From positions 765,001 through 827,000 of the forward strand of contig WPIO01000151.1 of NCBI GenBank assembly GCA_009760855.2: a stretch of DNA of 62,000 bases, written 5' to 3'. Below the pieces are notes generated by a model, which saw only the letters and a program-made list of their open reading frames with translations, was not told the DNA's origin and did no database searches. Positions 36,840-48,958 of this stretch are shown here, piece by piece. The stretch comes from Cristatella mucedo (taxonomy: Eukaryota; Bryozoa; Phylactolaemata; Cristatellidae). The number at the start of each line of letters is the position of its first letter. Position 1 is the stretch's first letter. Both the position numbers and the translations under genes were made by a program.

Positions 36840-37620
36840 TATCTTGATCCTTGAATATCAGAGAACCCAATAATTTCTAGGCACCTTATATATACTTTCA
36901 AGAAAACACGACAGTATGCTTAATGGCAACATGCACAGTATCAGCACGCATAAGCAGACAAAGGTAAGTCTACGAGGACAATACAATGCTGAGAGGAACG
37001 GGTTCATTTTTAGCTTCTTTATAAATGTTTTCAAGTCAGGGGGATCCCGCGAGTCCTTCGGGTGTGAGTTCCTGGCTACGGGAGCAGGCGAACTAAAGGC
37101 ACAATATCCGAAGGATTTGAGGTTGGTTCGTGCAGCGTTAACTGACTTGTGTCACAAGAGCAAATGCTACGATGCCTAGCCTGATTAGAGTGTAGCCCAG
37201 ATAGGAAGGCCAGATCGCGAGAGAGAGAAGAGACCTAACAGTGATTGACGAAACCTTGGAAGTTAAAGCGCTGCTCGATGGATAGTCATTGCAGATCATC
37301 GAGAGGCGGTATACTGTAACGAGGCTCACGACTGACAAGCTTGCCTGCGGAGTTTTTCGCTAGCTGTAAGCGCCCAATTTCACACGCCTGTAAATAGTGA
37401 GTTACAGAAGTCGAGACGGAATGTCACAAATGCACGGACCAACTTGATGTGGTATCACTATTAAAGCAGGCTCTAATTTTTGGATTGTTACGCAGCTCGA
37501 AGTGCTTGACTTTACTGTGGAGCTGACGAGGGGTCAAGTGAAAGGTCACTTCGGCGCTAGACACCTACGTTTCGTGCAGATGCTATTGATTGCCGTTGCG
37601 TTGATTATCGTCTGCATGCA
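36840..37620 (-). mobile_element. Family 2 LINE 3' part, decayed
   Basis: From the left: GAGAACCCAATAATTTCTAG (degenerate hairpin), UTR repeats (AACATGCACAGTATCAGCAC), C-terminal DNA (CCGAAGGATTTGAGGTTGGT), then GTCACAAATGCACGGACCAA and GTCAAGTGAAAGGTCACTTC of the upstream coding region. Frames are broken throughout. Confidence 0.65.
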
Positions 37621-39153
37621 CTTGATCTGTGTGTGACGACGACTCGTTGCCCTCGGTTCGAAGCGGTGCCTCTAGTGTCAAGTCAAAAGGCTTCGAGGTC
37701 TAGCATCAGTCGCTTTCGTCACGTTATGTGCTAAAGGAGTGGTTTCGGAGCAACATCACAGGCTAGTAGCACCGGCTGGCACGCAGTAACGTCTGCCGTA
37801 AGGAAAGTTCAGCAATTGCTTCTAGAAGTAGGTTCTTAAGTCAGTAAGAGCTTTAAATGTCCCTTCTTTTGGATCAGTGAGGCCAACCCTACAAAGGTGG
37901 TGCCCAACGAATAAAAGTTGAGTAGGTGAACGAATCGCTGTAAATTGATGCTTCAGAAACAAATTACTATTTAAAAACGACTAAAGTTTCAGCTTTGAGT
38001 CTAAATGCATTCAGCTTTAATTTGTCATTCCCTTACGTTTTCTGTTTCATTTTGCAATTGACTGATCCGCGAGTGGTGTAGGTATCGCGAAAACTATGCC
38101 GATCGGTCCGACTAGACCACATGTCTTTCCCCTTGATACCCCTAAAATGCCGACCGGTCCGTGTATTTTAATATCTATTGAATTAATCATTACTTATTTA
38201 AATATTCATTATTTCAATAAGCTCACCGATACTCACCAGGAGTAGCGTGACCGCGAAACGAGCCGAGCTGACGAGCCGAGGGGTGACAATGAATGAGCAA
38301 CGAGAATAGCTTTAACAGAAATTTTTTTACCGACCATTAGAAGAGAGGCAGGAGAGTGGGGCAGCCTAGAGCCAAGTGAAACAGCAAGCATGTACATGCA
38401 TCCCTGCTCCCAGTGGTGATGGAAACCCAAACATGTTGCAGTCAAAAGACGTCGACTTCTGAGGAGCTCTCCATCCTGTATTCCATGCCACCCTTCCCCT
38501 TTCACATGTTCTTCACTGCGAATGAAGCACTTGGCTACGATACATTCGATAGCTAGTGGAAGGTCATGCAAAGTGAAAGGACACGGCAAAGAACCTTGGC
38601 AAATACTGCAAACTGTGCAGTGCTCTCTCGACCGCGTCCCTGAAAGATGGACTGCAAGCATTAAGAGCCCCATACAATTTGCTCAAAGCAAATACTATTC
38701 AGTCATGCCGACAGCTCTATCATGTCAACAGGTTAATAAAAAAAGAAAGCTTTCCTGGCAAGCTTGTGAACCTGCACGACAGAGCATTGACATCCTACTT
38801 GCTCCTAGCAGGATGTCCGTAGCAGTAGTAGAAAAACGGCAGCTTCGAGGACAGACACATCGAGTCTATGCTTCAATAATCAAAAGTTCGTTGCAGCCCT
38901 TAGCAAGAAAAAATTCACCATTGGGTTAGCTAAGTCGTCTCGCGTCGATTCCCACATAGCAACGCCAGGACCGTCAAGCCAGTCAAGCTTTTCATCGGGC
39001 ATCCATTCTGCTCTTGCAGCAATCCATCATGCACGATACGTTTTCTGGCGGTTTTCATGCAAGATGCGTTTTCTGCATGCAGCCGAAAGACAAATCACTC
39101 TGATTCCGTTTCCAAAAATTCGACCCTGCCACTATGCTACGGCAGGTTCCCCG
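37621..39153. other. 3' flank of RNF185
   Basis: Probably contains the RNF185 3' UTR near its right end. AT-rich at 37860-38230. No AATAAA on the minus strand was confidently assigned and no other gene is seen. Confidence 0.4.
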
Positions 39154-41368
39154 TCAAGCTAACAGCAGCCATACGGCGAAGAGGGTGGCCATAGCAGCAA
39201 AGACGTATGAGAGTATCTGCTCCTCTCTGTGCTGCTCGCTGCCAGGTGGAGCTGCAAGAGGCAACGTCCGGCGATTACTTAGGTGGCTGGAGCAGCAGCA
39301 GCAGCGAGACCAACAGAGAGGCAGCATGGCAATCAATTCTGGCGATAGGGGCAATACGGTGAGGAAAGTAGCCAGTGGATAGGCAGCTATCCGGTTCACA
39401 AATGCTACCACTCTGACAGGCAACGGTGCGCGCGCAACATCAAAGCCGAAGGCATTGTTGGTATAAGGAGACACGAGGCACTGCTAAAAACAGACACCCA
39501 AGTGCATGCACTGCTGAAAGCAGACGCCCAAGCCAGACGATGGTTGCAGCGATTCCATTCACTGCCATTCACACACATCGTGCTGCCTAGTGATTCATTT
39601 AAACTGTCAAAATCTGCTGCAGCAACTGATAACGTAATGCTTGCATTGCTGACATTCGATTCAGGATGGCAAATTTTACGACGATAAAACGAAACTGCTG
39701 CTCACAGGACACACTAAGCGTGTGGTGGCTGGACTAGACGGCTTTTCTCCTCTAATAGGTGAAGAGCTGGTTTAACCCAGTGGTTAAGATGCTGCCCCCC
39801 AAACCAAGGTCGTGGGCTCGAGCTCCTGTGGCATATGTGAAGCACCTGAATAGAGATTACAGTTCTCTGAGGGCGCTATTCAAATGAATTATATTTATAT
39901 ATATGCTGTTGTGCGACCATCATGTGCTCGGAATTTTGGAGTTGTCTTCGACAACTGTCTAAATTATAAAAGCTTCCTTAAGAACACATCTAGCAATCCG
40001 TCCGATTCCTATCTAAGATTAAGATCTGTCTTCCACATTGGCTTACAAGAAATTAACTAGCTTCTTAGTACTGTCTCGGCTTGATTATTGTAATTCCCTT
40101 TTGGCTGGGCTACCAAAGAAAAGCAAATAGGCCACTGCAGCTGGCTATGAATATGACTGCAAGGCTAGTCTTCAAGTCCCAGAGGTTTGACCACGTGTCT
40201 CCTTTGCTACAAGAGCTAGGATGGCTGCCGGTTGATCAACGGATACAGAGCAAAGTTCTTATGCTGACCCACAAGGCCCGCTACGGCTTGACTCCTCCAT
40301 ACCTAGCTGAACTGCTGCACCTGTTTCAGCCTCCTCGTGCCCTCAGGTCCTGTGTGGACAACAAATTAGCTGTTCCATTCCTCCGCTTGATGACCGATGG
40401 CGACAGAAGCTTTAGCTCTGCACGTCCCAGACTGTGGAACTCGCTTCTACAATTCTTACGAAACGACAACTTCTCTCCTGCTGCCGACTATGGCTCATCC
40501 TTTTCAGCGGTCCTGAGCTGCTACTTCCATGCTACTCACTACCTCAATTGCTCTCCTGACTCTGCTATGCTTCCCACTTTCTCTTTGTTGGGTGAGACGA
40601 AGGCTGTGGACTACCGAAAGCCGCTTAGGCTGTGGGTGCGCTATACAAAACATAGTCTTTGTGGAGTTACAGATGGAGATACATTACATTACATAAATAG
40701 GCAAGTGATTGAAACATACGGCATCTCATTGCACGTGTGCATACCTGGCGACTATTGCGACTTTTGCTTTTTCTTTTGGAGTGCAGACTATTACTGCGCT
40801 GGATATGAGATTTTCTAGCAGAAAGCATCAACGACATGCTCTATACAAAACTCTCCTTCGTAAAGCCCACATAGTCTTTGTGGAGTTACAGACAGAGATA
40901 CATTACATTACATTATAACTGCATTTTCATCCACTAGCAACACTTTATACCGAGAGAGGCACGACCCACTGCCGTGGTGCACAGACGGCGACATGTCCTT
41001 GCTAGGTGTACCACAATGCAACAGCATAGAAATAAACATTGTTAGTCTAAACGATATGCGAAACACTCATAAGCTGTACAAAAATAGGTCAACACGCAAG
41101 TTCAAGACACTGAAGTATATGTACTGAGGCGCTGCTGGTCAGGTGGTGGCTGCAGCTTCCATGCGACCATGGAAGGACCACTCGTGTCATTAAGTTAATA
41201 AAAAACGAAGGAGAATTGTGCAAAAGTCCCATACTTGTTAAATGAAAGCCAGCATGACATATTCCCCATTCGCCAACAGTCTTTGGCAGAGTAAATAGCC
41301 TTAGAGAGGAAGGGTGTGAAATAGAGATAGATAGAAAGGGGGAGAGAGATGAAGAAAGAGGTGGCTAC

Positions 41369-41452
<84 letters not shown>

Positions 41453-44400
41453 CAGCATAATGACTCCGATCAGCCGCTAAGCCTCATACTATAGGCTATA
41501 CAAGTAATGAAGGGCCACGGTACAAACCAGGCATGAGACTATCAAACTCTCTCTAGGATGCAAAGGATTCCTGATATTAGGCAAAATCGAAAGCCATCGT
41601 CACTCAGAGATGCAAAGCAGAGATATGGACAGGTTCCACTTGATGGCAGAGCAGCGAGCAAATGGTTACCATGCGGTTTGAATAGATCACCAACCTAGCA
41701 TATATGACAACAGCAGACCAGCTTACTAACAGGCAGTTATCGCCTTTGGGCAGTTACAGCCAATGGGTTTGTTCTATGGTGAAGAACTTTAACATGCAGT
41801 CCGACATAATATTTTTAGCCTCAAATAAACTATATTCTTATTTAAGCAGGTACACACATACTGCTGACTTACGTGGTCCAGGGCGGCCATCACTGAAGTT
41901 CAAATGATGAGCAAAGAGTGTAAAGGGGAATGCCCCAATGCCAAAAGACATCTGCAGGCCAACATTGCCGAAGTCAATACCAGCAAAGCCCTGAAAAAAT
42001 ATAATAATAATCATAAAAATAGTTATAATTACAATACATTTGTATACAAATCAAATTTTTTTACGCACTTGACATAATCTGTAAGGGTAGCATGTCAATT
42101 TAGCTACTAATTAAATGCACGGCAGCAGTTCGAATAGGCACGCAAAGTATAATTCACAAGGACCCAGCAAATGCTGTGAGAAACAAGTGCATTTTGAGAG
42201 TTCTGAGAGAGAGAGAGAGACATGCAGGAAGGCAGTGAGGGATCAAAGCACAGGTACAGCTGGGTGTCATTTGCATAGAAATGAAAGCCTAGATTATGCT
42301 TGGCGATTACATTGGCCACACGGAGAGTTTAAACTGTGAAAAGAAGTGGACTAAGCACCAACCCCGAAGTACCTCGTACTCTAAAGGCTCCTAGAAATGA
42401 CTGTTGCCTGTTTACGTCACATCAATGCTTTGGAGCCTCCCCACTGACACAGGATCGAAATCACGAGAAGCCACCATGACTCATGACAAAATGGCAGGGC
42501 AGAGCAGCACGCACCTACTGTAAAAACAGAATGAGTATGCGAGCTAAAAGAGTGCGGTAAGCCTTCGTCAAAGGTCTACCACCCATAAGCAGAAATATAT
42601 AGGCACACTTTGCTGACCAAGCTAGATGGCACTAGTTTCTTTTTAAAGAGATTACCCGGGCCCGGTTACGGGTCACGAACTCGATTAATTACTCCTACCA
42701 CCTATACCTTATACCGTATTAGTTACTCGTATGACTAGGTAGATTATTTAGGTACCTGAGTTCCACGGCCGGAGACCGAATCACACCCAGCTCACTGACT
42801 CAGCTGATGGGCAGCGATTTGACCAGATATCTTCACCCCTCATATTATTGAGGACAGCAGCATGCAGTTGTTAAGGATTATCAGCAAAGCCAGCCACGAA
42901 ATCCAGTACAGGTACCAAGCACAGGATATTGTATTTCGGGTCACCTCGACATCCAATGCCTATATTGGAGAGACCCATGTAGAGCTTGCCATGAGATGAA
43001 AGCCTTACGAAAATCAATTAGGATTGGCGACTAAAATCGTTATTCAGACCGATCAGTTATCGAATGAAAATATAATCCAAACAGCCTGTTGAGGCTGGTA
43101 TTTTTTTCTTTGGCATAGACATAAATTCTCAAATAACATTGCCGATCGAGCATCATGGATTAAGATGCACAGCCAAGAACAAAAACATTAAAGGCTATTT
43201 ACTCTAAAACATTGCAAGTGCCCCGAGCTTTGGATAGCAATATCATATGCACATGCAGAAATTAGAGCTGCCAACACAATACCGACTGACATCGACTAAA
43301 TGAGCAGGCAGGCACAGCATCACCAGAGGTAGAGATGAAGAACTGAATGCTGATTCAGCAGTATGGCCATGGCTATACTGTCACTAACAGCAGCAGCTAG
43401 AAAACTTAGGCAAACAGTCTTGTCAAAATGAATCGCCAGTACCTAGTTGTCACATCGGTGCCCCATGCGCTTGCTGCCAGTGCAGCAACAGTGGCTAGTG
43501 CAGGTACGAGCATCAGCTAGCACCAGCTCGGTGCAGGCACAAAGCTGTCCTGCAGGGCAACTGTCGGCACCAAATATGCAAAGCAGGGTGCCCTTACTGC
43601 ATTATTCGCTTCAGGTTCAGTCCGCTGACCATGTGGCCTCGGAGGAAGCTTGTCCCTAAAAGCAAAATGTAAACTAATGCCTGCACACGAGCAAGTGACG
43701 ATGACCACCATGTGGAAACAACTACTGCCACAATGCATGACACGTGCGAGACATGCAAACAGCTGTCTTCGACACGTGCTTAAGGTCTGGGTCACGTTCA
43801 TCGGTTAATGCAATTGACTAGGGCAGCAGGAAGCAGCTACGACCTTTGATTCGGTGCACAATGACTGAGCACCCTGGTACAGGCGCTGACTGCTCAGCAG
43901 CAATCTTAAAGGCACAGTTGCATAAAAATAGCAAATAATCATTTGCTTATTACAATAAATTGCTTATTATTCAAATTCAACGAGCAAGAAATGGCAGCAG
44001 CTAGCCCAAGCACACGTCACTGGCTCGACAGCAAACAAGCTGCCGATGAAAAAAAAATTAGCTGACCTCCATATTAAATCCAGCTGACCAGAAATGGCTG
44101 ATCAGTATGCACAGCCTGGTTTGACACCAGAGATAACTGAGAACGCTGATATGCCCATCTCTGGATCCGAGCAGCACACTCAGGCGTGACAGTAATGCCC
44201 TCGAGCACAACCTGCATCCTGCACGTGACGAAGCTATGACGATCCTCAGTTCACACTAAGTGTGCATAATTACCATACACTTGGGTACGTTTAATAATAA
44301 TAACAATAATAATGATGCACTTGATAAAGTGCCCTCAGAGAACTCAATCTCTTTCTAGGCGCTTTACATTTGCTGCAAAGGGAAATGCAATTGAATGGTA

Positions 44401-45478
44401 AACGGATTGTGCACCTTGTTTCCTTAAATTGCAAATTTAAAGTAAATTTGACGGTCTGCATTCCTTAACGTGCTAGTGAAGTCTCGGGTCACACTAATTA
44501 GCCCCCTATGGACTAGTTATTTTAAGGTATGAGCCATCTTGATAGCTATGCCACTATGCGTCTGCAAGAACCAGCACCCTCTATGTGCCGAGCCCAGGCG
44601 GCGAAGGACTCTAGTCCGGGAGCCGCTCGTGCTCGCCCAGCAAGTTGGAGCGACTGTGCAGAGGCGCCCGGTTCCATTCAGCACACGGCAGGCCAGGACT
44701 CACCTGGGGTCCTTGTGCTCGGTACTGCCGCGGCCGTACAGAGGTATGACGCGGTCTCGGCTGACCGCAGCCTTGCACACGGGACACACCTGTCGGTTGG
44801 GGCGAGTCTCGAGCCACTGATGCAAGCACGGCCAGCTGCGAACGGACGAACGGAAGCAGAAGACGCGATTTCCAGTGGCCGGCGGCTCGCCGTGCGCGGA
44901 CCGCCGCCGAAGGGCGCGAGAAAAGCGAGCCCGCAGCTAACGAGCCCGACGCTGCCTGCCCCCAACCGCGTGCGACGCGCGAACAGTGCAGGCTCGCTTC
45001 GCTGGCCGAACGCCACCGGGTCGATCCCAATTGCGGGATGGCGTAGCGCTATTCCAACCGGCGCGCCGCACCGACGCCGAGCACGCTCGCGGCCGAGGTC
45101 GAAGGCGACGCTCTCGCGGTAGGATCGCGCTATAGCAGCGACGGCGGCGCGTCCTGCGCGACGGAAAGCCTGCGGCAGGCGGCGCGTGGCTTCGAGTAAA
45201 GACGCCGCGCTCGTTGGGCGACGACGACCCCAGCGGTCTCTCTCTCTCTCTCTCTCGGGTCGCGGTCGAAAGGTGCGGCGGCGGCACGCGGCGGCCCCCG
45301 CGTCCTACCAGAACAGATGGCCGCAGTAGCTCACTACCGCGTCTTTCGCCGTGTCCAAGCATATGTTACACTCAAAGGCGCTCGACGCCGTCGGCGAGGC
45401 GCCGCTGTCGTTCCACTCGGGATGCGGCGAGCCCGGGTCTATTTCGCCGCCGCTGGCGGCGCCCCCTCCCGTCGCCAT
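39154..45478 (-). CDS. RNF185: RNF185/RNF5-type ER membrane RING E3 ubiquitin ligase, complete, 5 exons
   Basis: RNF185 and RNF5 are membrane-anchored E3 ligases of ER-associated degradation (family knowledge). Exons: 45478-45309, 44835-44704, 43655-43598, 41990-41873 and 39251-39154. Joined they give 191 aa, against about 192 for vertebrate RNF185 and 180 for RNF5. Exon 1 ends two bases into a Cys codon completed in exon 2, restoring [21 protein letters not shown] ligands are Cys37, Cys40, Cys52, His54, Cys57, Cys60, Cys74 and Cys77. [11 protein letters not shown] motif follows, then PPRPHGQR in exon 3. Exon 4 carries [12 protein letters not shown] (first hydrophobic segment). Exon 5 carries the C-terminal helix ending in FAVWLLLA before TGA. 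The start is the first in-frame ATG, at 45478; the open frame runs further upstream without one. Introns (473, 1048, 1607 and 2621 bp) contain LINE and SINE copies. RNF5 rather than RNF185 cannot be excluded, since one gene may be ancestral to both. Confidence 0.95.
39540..40690 (+). mobile_element. Family 1 LINE, 3' half, interrupted by a SINE
   Basis: Lies antisense in RNF185 intron 4. The piece before the SINE (about 39560-39762) is a degraded RT end. After the SINE it resumes with the C-terminal region, from about 40081 encoding [55 protein letters not shown] and [10 protein letters not shown]. It ends in the family tail (TGGAGTTACAGATGGAGATA plus CATTACATTAC) at about 40690. Deletions and a frameshift near 40125 make it a relic. 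Confidence 0.82.
39764..39903 (+). mobile_element. SINE B (tRNA-derived, hairpin tail) inserted in LINE
   Basis: The tRNA-like head contains TTAACCCAGTGGTTAAGATG (box A region) and GGGCTCGAGCTCC (box B region). The body reads GTGGCATATGTGAAGCACC, followed by a hairpin at 39841-39877 and an AATGAATTATATTTATAT end. Related copies: 46278-46400 (plus), 55055-55190 and 18085-18235 (minus), and a split copy at 21905-22225. Confidence 0.75.
40836..40918 (+). mobile_element. Solitary 3' tail of family 1 LINE
   Basis: About 80 bp matching only the end of the family: CTATACAAAACTCTCCTTCG, then GTGGAGTTACAGACAGAGAT and ATTAC repeats. It lies 150 bp after the tail of the larger copy and is separated from it by unrelated sequence. 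It is a severely truncated insertion or a local duplication. Confidence 0.7.
41369..41448. repeat. (AT)n followed by (GA)n
   Basis: A TA run at 41372-41417 directly followed by a GA run at 41417-41447, in RNF185 intron 4. Confidence 0.95.
42110..42370 (-). mobile_element. Family 2 LINE RT fragment
   Basis: The minus strand encodes [20 protein letters not shown] and [11 protein letters not shown]. The RT box is YAND, so the first catalytic Asp is lost. A GA run (42208-42220) follows a piece of C-terminal/UTR DNA. Located in RNF185 intron 3. Confidence 0.65.
44290..44400 (-). mobile_element. Family 2 LINE 3' tail, solitary
   Basis: AATAATAATGATGCACTTGA, then AGTGCCCTCAGAGAACTCAA and CTAGGCGCTTTACATTTGCT. 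Located in RNF185 intron 2. Confidence 0.75.
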
Positions 45479-45720
45479 TCCAGGAGCGCGCCGCGGAACG
45501 ACGCAACCCCGGTCAGAGGAGGGGCTCAAGCTTTCTGTGTTGTGAGTGGCTTCGCCGTGTCAAGGTCAAAACTACGGTCAAGGCTACGCGAGCTCGGCGC
45601 GTGCTGACCTACTCGGCGGCATGCTTTTAGCAATTGCCAATTATTTGTGAATGGCGCAACAACAGCAGTTTTGGAGCGCGAACGACGTCGAAGGCTGGCT
45701 GACTGACGTCTGAGCTCCGC
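44600..45720. promoter_or_regulatory. CpG-rich block over RNF185 exons 1-2 and probable promoter
   Basis: CpG is dense here compared with the flanking AT-richer DNA, and the block covers the first two coding exons, intron 1 and about 240 bp upstream of the start codon. This is what is expected of an unmethylated 5' gene region. No TATA box or initiator could be fixed. A short CT run at 45238-45256 lies in intron 1. Long open frames on the plus strand here are antisense by-products of the high GC content. Confidence 0.4.
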
Positions 45721-46277
45721 GGGCAATTCCGAGCAAGCGTCGATGCTTTCTTTACTGTGCCGTATTCGGAATACGACCTGTCGGGCTTGCTTCAAATGCT
45801 TCGCAGCATTTGTCGGATCCGGCAGACGCGGCGTCCCTTCGACGTTTCGCACGCCGTCAGAACATTAGTCGATAGGCCTCCCTGGCTTTTGCCTGTCAAT
45901 TTGGTCACTTAGACGCTCAGCAGTGCTGCTTCTCTACTCCGCCTGCCTTGGTTCGAGAGCCGAAACGGTACTAAAGTTTAGGTGACCGCAGCACCTTCTG
46001 ATGCTCCGAGCTCGTCGGTTATGGGCTGAAGCACTGTTGCAACTTGGCGCGAAGGGTGCAACTCGCTCACCCCGCTCCTCAGAATGTTTTAACTCTCCCA
46101 AGCCGTGTACTGCTGCAACGGTCTATCCGACTTCGAATGCTGCTCGAATTTACACCGCTATGCTTATTATAGGATCGAGGTAAATGGTCAGGGCGGAGGG
46201 GTACAGATTCATGCGCTGCCGGACGCCAGCGACCCCTTGCGGCGAGCCTAAATTATTCTGCCATCTGGGTGGACCCG
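45721..46277. other. RNF185 upstream flank, nothing further recognised
   Basis: Between the CpG-rich RNF185 start and a SINE B copy. Open frames are short and motif-free. Confidence 0.45.
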
Positions 46278-46400
46278 GTGATTAAGGTGCTCGTGGCCAA
46301 GTGGCTAAGGTGAAGTTGGATGACCGAGGTTGCGGTCTTGAGCTGCGTGGCATATGCGAAGCGCCTGAATAGTTTTCTTACGGTACTGTACAAATTAATT
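46278..46400 (+). mobile_element. SINE B copy
   Basis: Head GTGGCCAAGTGGCTAAGGTG, then GGTCTTGAGCTGCGTGGCAT and GCGAAGCGCCTGAATAGTTT. The hairpin is damaged. It ends in AATTAATTATATATTTT. Confidence 0.65.
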
Positions 46401-46533
46401 ATATATTTTCGATGTTCATGTTACTCTCAGATCTTGGTCAAATTCAGCCGCAGCTGCTATAGCTACCACGCTTTCGAGTAAAGAATATTTTCTACAAGCC
46501 TGGCATACTAAAGTTGTGGGGCATGTGCAAGTA

Positions 46534-46539
46534 TTTATT
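46534..46539 (-). terminator. Candidate polyadenylation signal for the CPD gene
   Basis: AATAAA on the minus strand, about 1.2 kb past the CPD stop codon and before the next minus-strand gene. Only the hexamer is seen; no transcript evidence is available and other variants occur nearby. Confidence 0.25.
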
Positions 46540-47091
46540 GACAGCCCACAAACAGCACATACGCTATTGGTATGTATGCATGTACTATGACTTGGTCACA
46601 CCACGATTCTTTATGGCCTACCCTACCTGGCCAGACAGGCCTCGAGGTTTTGTATTGTCTCTTCTGCTGTCAGATTTAACTTGAGCTTAAAATTTTACCG
46701 ATAAGGTAGGCAACGAACGTCGGCCGCCTTATAAACTTGCTATGGGTTAGGATCAAGCGACTGGGCCTAACATTGCATCAGCAACACACGTATTTGTCAA
46801 ACAAGTTATTTCGGCGGTTTGTAGTGAATTGCGACATTAGCCCAGCAACATGTGGGCACACTTTAAACGCATTGCACTGCATTATGCATTTAAAATTGGA
46901 GCATTGAGAATCCCATTTCAGGGCATTTTGAGGCAGATTGCAGCATTTTCGGTATTAGCCAGGGCCATTGCAGTGCACTCACTGGATGAGAACGCCCGAG
47001 ACAACTGTAGTGAAATTACAGGAGTATACTCTAAACGGAGGGTAGAGTAATATGGCTGGCTTACGAATAATTAATTTATATTCGATTAGTC

Positions 47092-47093
<2 letters not shown>

Positions 47094-47131
<38 letters not shown>

Positions 47132-47139
47132 TATATACT
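47094..47139. repeat. (AT)n microsatellite
   Basis: About 18 AT units, then an ATACATATATATAT variant end. Confidence 0.95.
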
Positions 47140-47745
47140 ATTCTGCTAATATGACTGCTGCCCAAAGTAGTTCGGCTTGCATTTGCAAAAGAAACAGAGC
47201 CGACTTTAGGCAAAAAGGCATGAACAGTTTGCTTGTGTGTGCGTGTGTGTACATCGTAGATCCACGGGCCAATAGCCATAGAGTGGCTGCTTGCCAAGAC
47301 GTCAATAGGACAGTGCACGACAGCACAACAGTGACCCGTGAACAGAGCAGCACAAACCTCGGGTATATGCCGTCAGATACATGCCGCACGTGCGTTGTTG
47401 CACCAGCAATACAAGTGTGAGGCCAAGTGAATGACGGTAAAAAGCTTTGACAGTAGCTCGCAGACGGCAAGCCAGCCGAGCGAACCACATCGTATACATC
47501 CCCTGCACGAGCGTATAATAGTACGCTCAATGCAGCATACGATCAGAAACAGTGAAGGCAGTGCCAGCAACGTGTTCAAAAGACCAGGCGAAAAGACCAG
47601 GCGTGCAGGAGATCAGCCCAGAAACGGCACGTGAATCAATAGCTCGCCAGTCCTAGCCAATGGCCACTTAGCGGAAGTCAGTGCCGGCCAAAATGTCAGG
47701 GCCGTGTCTCAGATCTTGCACAACGTCGGCAGCGGTCAAATTTCA

Positions 47746-48920
47746 TCAACCGTAATTCTTGAGCGTCTGCTGCTTCGTCGTCGGTCGAATGTAGTGCTCG
47801 TCCTCCGAGTCCGACGGGCAGCTTTCTGCATAGTGTCTCAGAAGAAGGGCCGTTTTGGAGTTGAACGCATACTCCCTTTGCCTGCCGCCACTTTCCTCTG
47901 ACTCCAGCTTGTGAAAGCCATGCTTCCAGTGCTGCCTTCGGTTTTTCCACCAGCAGCAGCAGGACACCATCACGATCAGGACGACAAGCATCCCGGCTGA
48001 CACTAGAAATGAAGCAACGCAGCCGGAACTTGTAAGAAGAAATTCTCCTAAGCATAAAGCCCGGCCAACTGCCACCAAAGCAAAGCGCTCCTACGTATCG
48101 TATCAAATGTGGGTCAGACCACCAGTGTCACGACCTCCTCATCGGGCCCCCACCACTGCCACACAAAATATTCACGTTTATTGCGCAAGAGCAGAATGAA
48201 GGAAATCTCTCCGTTCAGCTTTTCACTGGTTGCAGAGCCAATTATAAAAAAACGAATTTGCAGCTTGAGAGCTGCTACGAAATACTGCTGCAACTGAAAA
48301 TATATAAACAGCATCACTACTAAAAATCTACAAAAACTATCGCAATTGTAAGCCTGCGTGATTTTCTGACAGAGCGCTCGCTGAGAGAAAGAGCGCTCGC
48401 TGACTCTTAAGTTCTGCAGTGATATTGCTAGGTTTTGTCGCTCACTTTTAGGTCCCTTCATTCTATGGCTCCAGCCTATCTCTCCGACATACTCCCCCAT
48501 CAGGCCAAACATCGTACCACCCGCTTTTCGGAATCCAACAGTCTACAAATACCTCGTACAAACCTCAAATCCTTTGGAGACCGTGCATTTAGTTCGTATG
48601 CTCCCAAAGCTTGGAACTCCCTCCCGACCTGCGTCAGAACATCCCCTGACCTGACCACATTTAAAAGGAACTTAAAAACACACCTATTCAGGACAGCATT
48701 TAGTGGGTCCCTGTGATTCGTCCTTCACGTGCTTATGCGTGCTGACACTGTGCATGCTGCCACTTGCATGCTGACCCTGTGCATGTCACCCCTAACCATG
48801 TTATTCATTTTGTTTGTTTTTCAAGCATGATTTTACTTACCATTTAATTGCATTTCCCTTTGCAGCAAATGTAAAGCGCCTAGAAAGAGATTATGTTCTC
48901 TGAGGGCGCTTTATCAAGTA

Positions 48921-48958
<38 letters not shown>

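Noticed and set aside
45214-45630. Plus-strand frames opposite RNF185 exon 1
   Set aside because: Antisense by-products of CpG-rich coding DNA. The minus strand carries the RING domain.
48003-48028. Alternative acceptor for the last CPD exon (TTCTTACAAG, exon start 48028)
   Set aside because: It would need two bases from the previous exon, but that exon ends with one. The acceptor at 48002 keeps the frame.
48114-48300. Exon-like minus-strand frame after a good acceptor (TATATTTTCAG), encoding FFIIGSATSEKLNGEISFIL
   Set aside because: It ends in a stop without a convincing donor and its phase does not fit between CPD exons 54518-54623 and 47746-48002, which join correctly without it.
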